Shown here: positions 1 to 9,141 of the stretch, piece by piece | How the letters are laid out: every line of letters begins with the position of its first letter | Numbering within the stretch: the first letter of the stretch is position 1 | Position numbers and translations under genes: made by a program | Notes under the pieces: generated by a model | The model's input: the letters and a program-made list of their open reading frames with translations, nothing else | The model's database searches: none | Told to the model about the DNA's origin: nothing | IMG/VR virus record: IMGVR_UViG_3300013126_000123 | Location: 1-33,373 of that record | DNA from: a virus | Strand: one strand, 5' to 3' | Length of the DNA: 33,373 nt

Positions 1-465
1 GGTGGTGGTGGCTTTGGTTGCTGATTTAATTAATATCCAATTAGTTCCATTGTAATACATTTCTACCATAACATTAGCAGGAATATCTCCAGCACCTAAA
101 TTTGTTCCATCTTGGTTTTTAGCTAAAATATTGCCAAAACCATAAGCATTAATATTAGTAGAGCCTGTATTAGCATTTCCAGTAGCAAATTTAATTGACA
201 TACCAGTTCTTATAACTGGTGGTGCTTGTAAAGGGCTAACAGGATTTAATACATAAGCATTTGCTGTTCCAGTGTCAACGCAATATAAAGAAGCTTGTGA
301 GGCAATTATAGCCATACCTTTAATTGTTTGGTCTATGTCTGCATCAATAGTTTGCCCAGTTTTTGTGCAAACATTTTTAAGCTCACTATTAACCATATTA
401 TACCAAACATCATCTACTGGGATTGTTGAATTATTATTTTGAAATATCGTTTGTTTATTTGCCAT
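1..465 (-). CDS. Tail fibre / tail collar-type protein, N-terminal part (runs off the window)
   Basis: An open frame of 155 codons starts at ATG 465 and continues past base 1 without a stop, so only the N-terminus is present. It begins MANKQTIFQNNNS and contains short beta-rich stretches (GTGMSIKFATGNANTGSTNINAYG is typical in style, with TG/TN turns) like the shaft-proximal part of phage fibres. The last visible codons form a Thr run (ACC repeats), perhaps a linker. It lies 3 bp after the gp48-like gene, the position of the Mu fibre gene, so it probably attaches to the baseplate through gp48. Function is inferred mainly from position; host-binding domains would lie outside the window. Confidence 0.6.
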   Translation of the reverse strand, partial: MANKQTIFQNNNSTIPVDDVWYNMVNSELKNVCTKTGQTIDADIDQTIKGMAIIASQASLYCVDTGTANAYVLNPVSPLQAPPVIRTGMSIKFATGNANTGSTNINAYGFGNILAKNQDGTNLGAGDIPANVMVEMYYNGTNWILIKSATKATTT

Positions 466-468
466 ATT

Positions 469-1074
469 TTATATAAAATTAATTTGTGTATTACTTGGTT
501 TTATTGCCAATAACAATTCCCTTACTTCTGATGAAAACCCAGTTGGAATAACTGGAGGAGTATAAGGAGGTGCATTATTAACAATAGATTGACCCATTCT
601 AACATTTAAAACAAATCTAGCTTCTGGTAAAGAAGTTGGAATAACTGGAGGAATATAAGGTGGAGCAACTGAATATTGAGCATTTTCAATAGTTATATTA
701 ATGTTTAATAATGCTATTAAATTTCTAATTTCATCAATATTTAAAACTCCTAAACTTCTTAATTTAACTAAAACTTGTTTCTTTCTTTCTTCAAAGGATA
801 GTGAGCTAGTATTTGGAAATATTTTATCAGGAATACCAACACTAGCTTCCCATAATTCTAAATAAGGCAAACTATCGCAAGTTAATATTGAAAGATTGTT
901 CCAATGAGTATTAAATAAATCATCAATTGCTTTTATACTTCCTGATAAACCAAAAAATAATTTATAAAGATTTGATTCTTTATAATCTTTAGAAGCAAAA
1001 ACCCTTCCACTAGGTAGATACTTCAACATTATGCTGGTATGCTCTTCTTTTGTTAATGGTAAATAGTTTTTCAT
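469..1074 (-). CDS. Baseplate protein, Mu gp48 / YmfQ (DUF2313) family
   Basis: The 201-residue product has the family hallmarks: an N-terminal LPSGRVF motif (about residues 20-26), a central helical region, and a C-terminal part with LPEARFVLNVRMGQS resembling the usual PEARF/VRMG block. In Mu this protein sits at the baseplate edge and links the wedge protein gpJ (gp47) to the fibre. Its ATG overlaps the stop of the gpJ gene by one base (TAATG), so translation is probably coupled. Unusually, the segment APPY(I/T)PPVIPT occurs twice, 31 residues apart, reflecting a 93-bp-period DNA duplication (GTTGGAATAACTGGAGGA at 542 and 635 on the plus strand). Confidence 0.85.
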   Translation of the reverse strand: MKNYLPLTKEEHTSIMLKYLPSGRVFASKDYKESNLYKLFFGLSGSIKAIDDLFNTHWNNLSILTCDSLPYLELWEASVGIPDKIFPNTSSLSFEERKKQVLVKLRSLGVLNIDEIRNLIALLNINITIENAQYSVAPPYIPPVIPTSLPEARFVLNVRMGQSIVNNAPPYTPPVIPTGFSSEVRELLLAIKPSNTQINFI

Positions 1075-2609
1075 TAGAAAGTTATTGTTCCAAGGGTTGA
1101 TAATTTATTAAAAGTATTAACTATATCAGCTGATGGAGAAGCTAAAGTATATTTAGGCTTTGCACCAGTTGAATCGAAGGAATTGGCTATTACAGCCCTA
1201 ATATTGTCAATTTTATCTGTCTCACCAACATTATTTTGAGTTTTAAAATAATTTTTTAAATTATTAGCAATAGCATTTTGCATCGCAGAAGTATTTGGCT
1301 CTAGAGAAGAAAATGTAAAATTTACTGGATTTGCAATTGGTGATAAAACTGATAAATCTTCTTCAACCATATTGCTTGGAATTATTTTAAGTATTTCATC
1401 TCTAACCTTAGTAACTTCTAAAGAAGATGGAATATTTGAAGTATCGTCGTCTCTAGTAAATAAAACAGCTACTTGACCAGGTGAAACATAACTATGACTT
1501 GCGGTAATAGTTCCTGTTGCTGGTGTTGTTGGATTATTTGCAACTTTAAAATAAATATTATTACCATCGACTAAAACTCTAGCTTTAATATTGTAAGCAC
1601 TTTGATCAGCACCAGAAACATTGATAAAAGAACCATCTATCATAACATTACCAGTAGAAACTGCAGTGGCAACATTACCATTTCTAGTTAGTGATGTAAT
1701 TGATATTGTAGAAGATACTGTTGATGGGCTAAATACCCAAACTCTAGTAACCCCTGATATTTTTTTAGCTTGGTTTATAATTTCATTTTTATTAAAATGA
1801 GCTACTGGTTGTTGCTTTCTAAATAAAAGCCTTTCGCGATAAGATTCAAAATCTTCAACATCAGTTCCATTGGATAATTCACCATTATCAACATAAACAC
1901 TTGAATCAACATTTGGAATAGTGGTTGTGGTAATAAGTTTTGTTCCTGCGATTTGATTAGTATTTAAACCACTTGTTGTTGCTTTAACTCCTACTTTAGC
2001 ACTTTTCCATTGAACAACAATTGTGCCAGTAGGTGTTCCAATAGTTCCAGCTTTTTCAAAGGTAAAAGTATTGTCATTAACTACTACGATTGGTTGGTTA
2101 ACAACATTAAAATCATCAGGAGTTGCTCCAGTTATGGAGTCAATAATAAAACCACTTGCAAGATTATGAGGATTGGAAAAGAAAACAGAAACTACACTTC
2201 CAGTTCTTGAAATAGAGCTAGGTATAATTTGATTTAATGTTATAGTTGCATCGCTTTGAGTTGCATAGGTTATACCATTTGCAGATTGTAATTGACTATT
2301 AGTTGGAATAATAACTCCAGAAGTTCCAGTGAAAATAACATTACCTTCAGCTGGTGTTGCAGGATTTAAAGAAATTCCTAAATCGTTTCCGTGTTGTGTT
2401 AAATAAAAATCTTCAGCGGTTGTGATAAAGTATTGTTTAAATTGTCTAACTGATTTTCTATAAACATCAAATATTCTTGAGCCAATACTAGCTAATAAGG
2501 TTTTATTTAAGTCAACTTTGTAAAAATCACCATTAGTTTCAATACTAACTTCAGCGACCATCTTGTCGACTACTTCTTTTCTTGTATCTGGTGTGTTAAA
2601 TTCAGCCAT
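1074..2609 (-). CDS. Baseplate wedge protein gpJ (Mu gp47 / Baseplate_J family)
   Basis: The 511-residue protein forms the baseplate wedge of contractile tails. The Baseplate_J core is clear: the YRERLLFRKQQP motif near residue 257, GVTRVWVF near 286, and the C-terminal domain with SPGQVAVLFTRDDD and VRDEILKIIPSNM, ending in the ANPVNFTF region. It is longer than the usual 350-400 residues because of two beta-rich insertions, about residues 108-205 and 300-375. The second has ISGAD-like VSGADQSAYN and PTTPATGTI signatures. The same module appears in the tail terminator at 12866-14203. The gene overlaps gp46 upstream by 8 bp. Confidence 0.92.
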   Translation of the reverse strand: MAEFNTPDTRKEVVDKMVAEVSIETNGDFYKVDLNKTLLASIGSRIFDVYRKSVRQFKQYFITTAEDFYLTQHGNDLGISLNPATPAEGNVIFTGTSGVIIPTNSQLQSANGITYATQSDATITLNQIIPSSISRTGSVVSVFFSNPHNLASGFIIDSITGATPDDFNVVNQPIVVVNDNTFTFEKAGTIGTPTGTIVVQWKSAKVGVKATTSGLNTNQIAGTKLITTTTIPNVDSSVYVDNGELSNGTDVEDFESYRERLLFRKQQPVAHFNKNEIINQAKKISGVTRVWVFSPSTVSSTISITSLTRNGNVATAVSTGNVMIDGSFINVSGADQSAYNIKARVLVDGNNIYFKVANNPTTPATGTITASHSYVSPGQVAVLFTRDDDTSNIPSSLEVTKVRDEILKIIPSNMVEEDLSVLSPIANPVNFTFSSLEPNTSAMQNAIANNLKNYFKTQNNVGETDKIDNIRAVIANSFDSTGAKPKYTLASPSADIVNTFNKLSTLGTITF

Positions 2610-3081
2610 TATAACTTAAATATTGTAAATTTTTTAAATCAATATTATTACCATTTTGGTCAATAATAGTTATTTTAAATTGAAGAGTTGATTTAGAATA
2701 ATCAATTTTTTCTATATCAATTATTTCAATTTTGTTATCAATAATATTAATAAAATCAACATTTACTTCACTTGCAATGTTGTCAGTTAATAACCATTCT
2801 AAACATTCTTCAATGTAGCTTTGAAATAATATTGCAGTATCTTGGTCTAATTTAGATTGCTCTAAAGTCCATAATAAACTACCTTGTTCAAAACCATCAC
2901 TATGTAATATCAAATTTCCGTGCCAACCACCTCTCCTTTCAGGAATTTCAATGGTTTCATCTCTTTGATTGCTGTAAAGAGATATTAAAATAGCATTATA
3001 AAGAGAATTACCCTCTTTATCAAAATCTAAATCATATAAAGTAGAATCACCTACCTTAAATTCTTTTAAACCCATTGTCAT
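2602..3081 (-). CDS. Baseplate protein, Mu gp46 family
   Basis: The 159-residue product carries the gp46/GP46 signature: D-x-x-x-EGNSLYNAILISLYSNQR, then IPERRGGWHGN, then LLWTLEQSKLDQDTA (the family's R-x-G-W-W-G-D and S-x-L-W-L-L blocks). In Mu-like tails it is a T4 gp25-like wedge component that nucleates the sheath on the baseplate. The start ATGACAATG has two in-frame ATGs. A GGAGGAG sequence lies 6 nt upstream, inside the end of the spike gene, one of the few Shine-Dalgarno-like sequences in the window. The ATG overlaps the preceding TGA (ATGA), implying translational coupling. Confidence 0.85.
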   Translation of the reverse strand: MTMGLKEFKVGDSTLYDLDFDKEGNSLYNAILISLYSNQRDETIEIPERRGGWHGNLILHSDGFEQGSLLWTLEQSKLDQDTAILFQSYIEECLEWLLTDNIASEVNVDFINIIDNKIEIIDIEKIDYSKSTLQFKITIIDQNGNNIDLKNLQYLSYNG

Positions 3082-3620
3082 ACAACTCCTCCAGTTGTTG
3101 CTGGTCCAGATAATACCCCACTATGAATATGAGTGAGGAATTGTTTGCCCGCAATAGTTGTTCCAGAGCCTGTTAATGTTGCATTACCACTAACTTCTAA
3201 ATTACCTGTTATTTTAACATTTCCAGTTATTTCAATGCCATTGGAATTGAGTTTGATTATATTTGAATTCGATTTTATGTCAATATCGCCGTTTGCTTTA
3301 AAAATAAGTGAATTATTTGCATTGGAGTATAAACATAATTCACCTTCTTCGACTGAATTAGCATTCTCAGCATCAAAAGCAAAAGCGTAATAATCATCAT
3401 TTTTTGAAGGTGGATTTATTATCAAACATTTAGTATTAATATTAGGATATACATTTGATTTGGATTGATTTACCAAAACAACATCATCAATTTCAATATT
3501 TGAAGGGCAAATTAAAACTCTAAGTAGAATTTGATTACCTTCTTTATAAGCTTTAGTTATAGTTCCCCATCGGATAGAATCTCTTAAGGAAATTAATTGA
3601 TTAATTATTTCTTTGTTCAT
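3078..3620 (-). CDS. Baseplate central spike, Mu gp45 / gpV-like
   Basis: The 180-residue product matches the spike layout: a small OB-fold N-terminal part (WGTITKAYKEGNQILLRVLI), then a repetitive beta-prism (INSNGIEITGNVKITGNLEVSGNATLTGSG-type G-N-x-x-V/I repeats, about residues 125-160) and a C-terminal apex containing THIHSG. The H-x-H pair is the iron-binding tip motif of P2 gpV/Mu gp45 spikes. The trimer is the membrane-piercing needle under the tube. Its ATG overlaps the TGA of the gpP gene (ATGA). Function is confident from motif plus synteny. Confidence 0.88.
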   Translation of the reverse strand: MNKEIINQLISLRDSIRWGTITKAYKEGNQILLRVLICPSNIEIDDVVLVNQSKSNVYPNINTKCLIINPPSKNDDYYAFAFDAENANSVEEGELCLYSNANNSLIFKANGDIDIKSNSNIIKLNSNGIEITGNVKITGNLEVSGNATLTGSGTTIAGKQFLTHIHSGVLSGPATTGGVV

Positions 3621-4840
3621 AATATTTTTTCTGGTTCTTTACTAACTCTTTTTCTACCTCTAATTCTTTCTGATATTGGTTCAAATAGAGAATCCGTATA
3701 AGCATATTTATCAACCAATTGCAAAAGGGTTGTAGTACCATTTTCATTAGTTTTTGAATAATTTATTGATTTAATTAAGTAAGAACCAAAAACCCTTCTT
3801 CTTTCGTCCCAAACATCAACTAAATTATTAACTTTCCATAGTGGATTAAATTTAATATTTTCATTTAGATTTTGTCTAAATCCATAAATTTCACAAGAAT
3901 AAGTAAATGATTTAGTTTTTTGTATATTTGCCTCCCATTTAGCTCTAGCAACTGCTTTTCGTGTTGAGGTCATTGACATATAATGATAATGAGTTCTTGT
4001 TTCTCTTACTTCACTATCAATAGTTTCCGCTTGCGTATTAACAAAAGAACCATAATTTTGTCTTGAAACTTTAGTTGTAAAAACCCTATCGCTATTAATC
4101 GGCAAAGGCTCGATAATTTCCATAGTTCCACCATCACCATTTCCTGCTGTTGATTTTACAATATATTTATGAAAACGATGAGTCCAATCTCTATCAACAC
4201 TTGATTGAATAATATTATTTTCAGAACCACCTATAACTCTTTGTAAAATAGTATTACATCTATTTTCGCCAATATCATTAATTACAAGATTGCTAAAGCC
4301 ATCAGTAGTTAAGATTAAACCTCTTTTATCAGCACATCTTTTAATAACTTCAAAAGCAGAATCACCATCACGATGAGAAATATCATCTTCAGAACCTAAC
4401 TTATCAATTAATCCATATTTATTTATTATTGATACTTCGTTAGATTTGTAACCAATAAACCTTTTAAAAGGAATTATTTTAAAATTAATAGTTTCTAAAG
4501 CATTTTTACATAAAGTAATAAAATCCATTGGAGGCTTATATATTTTAGCTCCAACCTTGCTATCAACTAAATCACCTAATCTATCTCTACCACTTATTTT
4601 AATAAGATTTCCATAATTAGAATCAGACTCACTAACTCTTTCTATAAAGCCGTCAATTAATTCTTCATTATCTACTTTAATTTCAATTCTATCACCAATA
4701 TTAATTATTTCATCATCAGGGACGGAAACAATTAATTCAAAAATATTAACCAAAGATTCTAAATCAATATCAATATTATAAGATATGAAACTTGTGTAAA
4801 TTTTATTATTAATTGTTGCAGATATAATATTAATAGCCAT
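3617..4840 (-). CDS. Baseplate hub protein, Mu gpP (gp44) / late control D-like
   Basis: A 407-residue baseplate hub protein equivalent to Mu gpP/gp44 and T4 gp27. The N-terminus has IDIDLESLVNIFELIVSVPD followed by a short beta domain with GDRIEIKVDNEELIDGFIE and ISGRDRLGDLVDS, a classic block of the family (about residues 60-95). The C-terminal half has NPLWKVNNLVDVWDE and SYLIKSINYS, matching the usual WRPGQLVxV and L-I-x-x-V blocks. It connects the end of the tube to the spike. It lies directly between gpN and gp45 homologues, as in Mu. The upstream stop is 1 bp from the ATG. Confidence 0.88.
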   Translation of the reverse strand: MAINIISATINNKIYTSFISYNIDIDLESLVNIFELIVSVPDDEIINIGDRIEIKVDNEELIDGFIERVSESDSNYGNLIKISGRDRLGDLVDSKVGAKIYKPPMDFITLCKNALETINFKIIPFKRFIGYKSNEVSIINKYGLIDKLGSEDDISHRDGDSAFEVIKRCADKRGLILTTDGFSNLVINDIGENRCNTILQRVIGGSENNIIQSSVDRDWTHRFHKYIVKSTAGNGDGGTMEIIEPLPINSDRVFTTKVSRQNYGSFVNTQAETIDSEVRETRTHYHYMSMTSTRKAVARAKWEANIQKTKSFTYSCEIYGFRQNLNENIKFNPLWKVNNLVDVWDERRRVFGSYLIKSINYSKTNENGTTTLLQLVDKYAYTDSLFEPISERIRGRKRVSKEPEKIL

Positions 4841-4841
4841 T

Positions 4842-6035
4842 TTATAAGAAAATATTAATTTTACCTTTTAAATTTGCACTATCCTCGGGATTGTTTAAAT
4901 CTATAATATTTTGATATTCAGATGGGGTTTCAGAACCATAATATTGATATGTTAAAATAACTGCTGGAGTAGATTCCTTAACATCAATAACTTTTATATT
5001 TGGTAATTTTAATTTTAAACTATTTAACAATTTAATGTTTTGTAATCTAGCATTTTCTAAGTAAGAATATAATTCATCGTCAATCTTATTTTGTTCGAAT
5101 TGAAAATACATTTTATCAAGTCTTTTAATCATTGAATCGATTTGCTCTTGATTAGTATAGTCAACCTGAGAACTTGCTTGCATAGCATTTGATAAACAGG
5201 CAATTTTTGTATAAGTTGCAACTGCATTTTTAGAACTATTAGTAGAAAATTGAACGCTATTAAATATTCTTTCAGAGTTTTTAATATTAGAGGTAAAGTT
5301 ATCAAAAGCATTTAAGACACTTTCAAAGATATTGCTTAATTTTCCAATTAATTGACCTGGTAATTGCATTAAACTATTAATTGAAGTCATAAACTCATTA
5401 ATATCAGCCACAACACCAGCAACTTCATCAACAATGCCATTAGCAAAACCAATTACATCATTAATAGTATTGGTAACCTCGTCTATTGCATCTCTTGCTT
5501 CATTGTAAGTTTCAGCTAATTCATTAGCTCCTTCAATAGCATCTTTTAATAACTGAGCATTTTTTTCACCAATTAATTTATAAAATTCATTTAATAAACT
5601 TTTCTCATTATTAACACCTTCAGGAAATTTATTCTTATCACTTTCAGCAAAGGTTACTTGATATTGAACCCTTCCAATTTCTCCTTGTAATTGTTCATTA
5701 GTTAATTGACATTGAACAACAACAACTTTCTTTTTACCTTCAGTTGGGTGGATTAATACTCCAATCCCTTTTTGACTCATTACTTCTTCAAACTTTTTCT
5801 TGTTTCTTTTATAGGAAGTTCCAGTATTATTATTGGCTTCAATAAATATATTTAAAACATAAATTGGTGATTTTTCTCCAGTATCTTCAACATATCTTGA
5901 TTTTATAGAATCAGGAAATTCGTGAATTGCTGTTTTTCTTCCTAAATCAGGTTTTTGAGCTACTTCACAAAAGAATTGAGAGCTTTTACCATTGCAAGAA
6001 AATTTGGCTCTTTGCCAAAATGAATTAATAGCCAC
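4842..6035 (-). CDS. Tail/DNA circularisation protein, Mu gpN (gp43) family
   Basis: The 397-residue product has the 'DNA circularisation N-terminus' block: FWQRAKFSCNG, then GRKTAIHEFPDS near residue 33, an ETG-like VEDTGEK, and F(E/L)EVMSQKGIGVLIHPTEGKK with a QVTFAE strand. The C-terminal half is helical. In Mu the protein is a tail/baseplate component near the tape-measure end. The start is GTG at 6035. A consensus AGGAGG lies 8 nt upstream inside the end of the tape-measure gene, which it overlaps by 11 bp. That makes it one of the few genes here with a real Shine-Dalgarno. Confidence 0.85.
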   Translation of the reverse strand: MAINSFWQRAKFSCNGKSSQFFCEVAQKPDLGRKTAIHEFPDSIKSRYVEDTGEKSPIYVLNIFIEANNNTGTSYKRNKKKFEEVMSQKGIGVLIHPTEGKKKVVVVQCQLTNEQLQGEIGRVQYQVTFAESDKNKFPEGVNNEKSLLNEFYKLIGEKNAQLLKDAIEGANELAETYNEARDAIDEVTNTINDVIGFANGIVDEVAGVVADINEFMTSINSLMQLPGQLIGKLSNIFESVLNAFDNFTSNIKNSERIFNSVQFSTNSSKNAVATYTKIACLSNAMQASSQVDYTNQEQIDSMIKRLDKMYFQFEQNKIDDELYSYLENARLQNIKLLNSLKLKLPNIKVIDVKESTPAVILTYQYYGSETPSEYQNIIDLNNPEDSANLKGKINIFL

Positions 6036-8529
6036 CTACACCTCCTACACTTATATTTTTACCAGTATCAAAAGTAAAATTAACATTAGAGTTGGCTGTT
6101 TGTTTAGTTTTATATGGAGTCATATTTAAACCATTAGGTAGTCCACCTTCAATTCTTAAAACCAATTCAATTTCTTGTTTAGGCATAATAATTTGTAATT
6201 GTGGCTGAATTTCAGTTCCTTGTGGAATTGGTGTCATATTTTGATTTGCAATAGCATCTAGAAGCAAGTTTTTATTTTGCTTTGAATAATCTGCAATACT
6301 CATTCCTTTTCTATTCCAGATTTTATCCCATTTTTTTCTTTCATTATAATCATCTGTGAAGTTTAAATCAAACCACTTATTATAACCATATTCTTCTAAA
6401 GGTAAATTCTCAGCTCTTTTTTTAGAGCCATCCCAAATATCTTTACCTAAAGTATATCCAGCAAAAGTAAGACCTATTGCCGCTCCCATTGGATTAGCAA
6501 GAGCAGCACCACCCACGCCAGCACCAAACAATCTTGAGCCATATTTAATAGCATATTTTGCTCCAAGACCTATTAACGCACTAGTAGCGCCTGTTTCAGA
6601 TAATTTAAAACCAGTTCCTAAAGTTTTTTGTGCTTTGGTTTTTTTTGGGTCATTAAATATGTTTGTATAATAATCTATATTTCCTTCTTCATCTTTCATT
6701 CCAATTAAGCCAGTTTGAACAACATAATTTACACCTCTAGTTAAATTTGAAAAGGCAGGAACTGCTTTTTTACTAGAAATATCAGATAAGTTTGATATAG
6801 ACGAACTCAATCTTCCAATTTCAGCTGATAAACTTTTAAATTTATCATCTAATTTATCACCAAATTTTAATTCAAGAGCTTGTTTTAAATATGGCATAAC
6901 ACCAGCACCTAAAACATTTTCTTTCATTAAAGGAAATATATCTTGGGTTCTATTAATTTTTCCTCTATATTGTGCATATTTATGAGCATTTCTAGGGTCA
7001 TTTATTGCTAAATTAGTAGCTACTAATAATGTATCATAAAAACCTGCAACTTGTTCATTAATTTGTTGATTAACTTCTTCAGCACTAATTTTTTCTTTAG
7101 TTAAAGTTTGTTGAAAACCTTTTTGTAAAAAACCAGTCTCTTCAGCTGTTAAATTAAATAAAGCTGAGTAAATGGTGCCAGTTTCAGTCACCGCTCTAAT
7201 CTTATCTAAAGACATTCTATCTTTACCACCAGCACCTAACATTTTAATATGTGAATTTGCTATGGCATTTATATTAACACCATATTTTTGCCCTAGTCCA
7301 TATAAATATTCAATCTCTTTATTAGCATTACTAATGTCTTGTTCTTTTGTTCCACCAGTATAATATTGGCTTGATAAAATAACTTTAGCAGAATTTCGTA
7401 AAGCATCCATCGAACGCATATTATCAAACATTCTTGAAGGAGCTTCTTGAATAGTAGATGCAATTTTATATGCAGCTAAATACCTCATTGCTCTCTTGGT
7501 AGTTCCAAAATAACTAGCTCTTTCCTTTTTTTTCCTTTCAGTTTCTTGATTTAGAACCTGAGGGTCAATCATAGTTGGAGCATTAAGACCAATATCGTTA
7601 TACATTGAAGAGGTAAAGCCAGATGATTTTCTAGCTTGATATGTTCCAATAATTTTACCATTCAAATCAGTTCTATATCCCAAAGCAGAAAACGGAGCAT
7701 TGCTTTCCAATTTTCTTTTTTGCATCAATTCTTTATTAAATCTTTTTTCCAACAGTTCTCTTTCTTTAGCAGACCTTTTATGTATTTTATTTTGTTCAGT
7801 TTGAAATTTAATATTGTCTTTCTTTTCTTGTTTTATTTTATCAGAAAGATTTTTAGCATATTCTTTATTATAATTTTTAGCAATATCAAGGGTTTCATTT
7901 CTTAATGCAATTTCTTTTTTAGTTTGATTAGATATTAATTTAGAATTTTCTTTAGAAGCTCTTTCATTTTGGGCAAACATTGCATTCATTTGAGCTTGCT
8001 TTGTTTGTGCTGATATTGATGAGCCATAAACTTCTTTCCAAGCCTGCTCTTGTTGTCTTAATTTTTGAGTGGCAGATAATGGTTTATTAATTTTATCAAA
8101 GGCAGAATTTCTAACACCAAAAGAAGGAGTGCCTAAATCTTTCATAACTTTAAGATTTTGCTTTTGCATTATTTGTTCTCTAAGATTTGCTTTTCTAGCT
8201 TCAGAATCAATTCTTTTTAAATCAGCAATAGATTGTCCACCAATAGAAGATTTAAACTGCTCAAAAGACATTGTGCCAGTGGTATATTTACTATTAGCAC
8301 CTTGATATTTTTGAACTCCAGTAACCTTTCCCGCTAAATCAGTTGAATAGCTTATGGGGGTTAATCTACTTTTTGCGGTTTTTTTATTAAGGTCATCTAT
8401 TTCATTACCTAAATCATCAATTTCTTTCTTAGCTTTTTTGGCACTTTTAGCAACCTGTTCTAATTTAGGGGATAAATTATCAATAGTGTCAATTGTAAAT
8501 TTAGCTCCGCCTTTGTTTATATTTGCCAT
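6025..8529 (-). CDS. Tail tape measure protein
   Basis: At 834 residues this is the longest protein in the window, sitting between the frameshifted chaperone and gpN as tape measures do. Residues 1-330 are charged, Lys/Gln-rich and predicted helical/coiled coil. The segment around 370-480 (MRSMDALRNSAKV, VNINAIANSHIKMLGAGG) is the tape-measure N-terminal domain seen in Mu-like tails. A Gly/Ala-rich hydrophobic stretch near 655-705 could be a membrane segment used in DNA ejection. A Y(S/R)TDLxGKxxG motif is duplicated at residues 61 and 285, probably an internal duplication. It governs tail length. The gene overlaps the chaperone extension by 29 bp. Confidence 0.88.
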   Translation of the reverse strand: MANINKGGAKFTIDTIDNLSPKLEQVAKSAKKAKKEIDDLGNEIDDLNKKTAKSRLTPISYSTDLAGKVTGVQKYQGANSKYTTGTMSFEQFKSSIGGQSIADLKRIDSEARKANLREQIMQKQNLKVMKDLGTPSFGVRNSAFDKINKPLSATQKLRQQEQAWKEVYGSSISAQTKQAQMNAMFAQNERASKENSKLISNQTKKEIALRNETLDIAKNYNKEYAKNLSDKIKQEKKDNIKFQTEQNKIHKRSAKERELLEKRFNKELMQKRKLESNAPFSALGYRTDLNGKIIGTYQARKSSGFTSSMYNDIGLNAPTMIDPQVLNQETERKKKERASYFGTTKRAMRYLAAYKIASTIQEAPSRMFDNMRSMDALRNSAKVILSSQYYTGGTKEQDISNANKEIEYLYGLGQKYGVNINAIANSHIKMLGAGGKDRMSLDKIRAVTETGTIYSALFNLTAEETGFLQKGFQQTLTKEKISAEEVNQQINEQVAGFYDTLLVATNLAINDPRNAHKYAQYRGKINRTQDIFPLMKENVLGAGVMPYLKQALELKFGDKLDDKFKSLSAEIGRLSSSISNLSDISSKKAVPAFSNLTRGVNYVVQTGLIGMKDEEGNIDYYTNIFNDPKKTKAQKTLGTGFKLSETGATSALIGLGAKYAIKYGSRLFGAGVGGAALANPMGAAIGLTFAGYTLGKDIWDGSKKRAENLPLEEYGYNKWFDLNFTDDYNERKKWDKIWNRKGMSIADYSKQNKNLLLDAIANQNMTPIPQGTEIQPQLQIIMPKQEIELVLRIEGGLPNGLNMTPYKTKQTANSNVNFTFDTGKNISVGGVGGY

Positions 8530-9135
8530 TGTTTAATTTACTTTGTAATTCCGCTAAATCTTGTTGCCTTTTTATTTCGGCACTTACTTTTTTAGCGTGG
8601 TTATTTGCTATTTGTATATATTCTTCAAATTCACCAATAGTAAAATTTACAATTTCACTATAAGTAAATATTGATTTGTGATAAGATAAAAATTCAAAAA
8701 TTTGTCTTTTTAAATTTTTAATCAAACTATCTACTATCTTTCTCTGCCAATCTTGTGGAATACCGAATTTATTTATTCGTTTTCTTGTGTCTCCGTCAAA
8801 ATTGACCCTACTGATAAAAAAGCGTCTACATATTTTCTATGAATAGCATAAGCCAATTTAGCAGAGATAGAAACTTTAGATAAAGGTTGGTCTTCGCCTT
8901 TTGCTTTGATTAATTTATTGTTGATAAGAAAATCAAACTCGGCACCAGCAACATCTTCTTTACCTTTTCCAGCTTGTTGAAAATTTTCCATTTGGTTAAT
9001 TTGTATATCAACAAGTTCAATTTCAGTAACTACAGAATCAGGTTTATTATTTACCTTAACTTCAAAACTTGGATTAATTTTAATAGTTATTGTTTTTTCG
9101 TATTTATAATCAGGATTAATTTTAATATTTGACAT
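8501..9135 (-). CDS. Tail assembly chaperone, -1 frameshift fusion product (G-GT type)
   Basis: A -1 slip on T_TTT_TTA (8821 to 8815) moves ribosomes into a frame open from before the slip to base 8501, giving a product of about 211 residues: 107 from the chaperone frame plus 104 new. The extension reads through FGIPQDWQRKIVDSL and continues into the helical SLIKNLKRQIFEFLSYHKS segment. The only separate starts in this extension are weak (a TTG at 8725), which argues that it is translated as a fusion. It overlaps the tape-measure start by 29 bp. The arrangement equals lambda G/GT and Mu gp41/gp41'. The slip itself is inferred from sequence. Confidence 0.8.
8773..9135 (-). CDS. Tail assembly chaperone, short (zero-frame) product
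   Basis: The 120-residue protein has the small tail assembly chaperone pattern (Mu gp41 / lambda gpG role). It follows the tube gene by 6 bp and precedes the tape measure, and it ends in a helical segment (KLAYAIHRKYVDAFLS). The ATG at 9135 has no Shine-Dalgarno; the upstream sequence is TAATAAAAT. Such chaperones bind the tape measure before the tube polymerises. Sixteen codons before its stop lies a perfect T_TTT_TTA slippery heptamer, from which a longer fusion is expected (separate entry). Confidence 0.8.
   Translation of the reverse strand: MSNIKINPDYKYEKTITIKINPSFEVKVNNKPDSVVTEIELVDIQINQMENFQQAGKGKEDVAGAEFDFLINNKLIKAKGEDQPLSKVSISAKLAYAIHRKYVDAFLSVGSILTETQENE
8815..8821 (-). other. Programmed -1 frameshift slippery site T_TTT_TTA
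   Basis: On the minus strand the codons are GCT TTT TTA in the chaperone frame, so the heptamer T TTT TTA is exactly in the X XXY YYZ register. The -1 frame is open on both sides and runs to 8501. The same position in the genome carries conserved frameshifts in many phages. Confidence 0.8.
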
Positions 9136-9141
9136 ATTTTA

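Noticed and set aside
7636-7905. Opposite-strand frames within structural genes, such as those under the tape measure
   Set aside because: Phe/Ile/Ser-rich shadows of well-supported genes on the other strand, without leaders.
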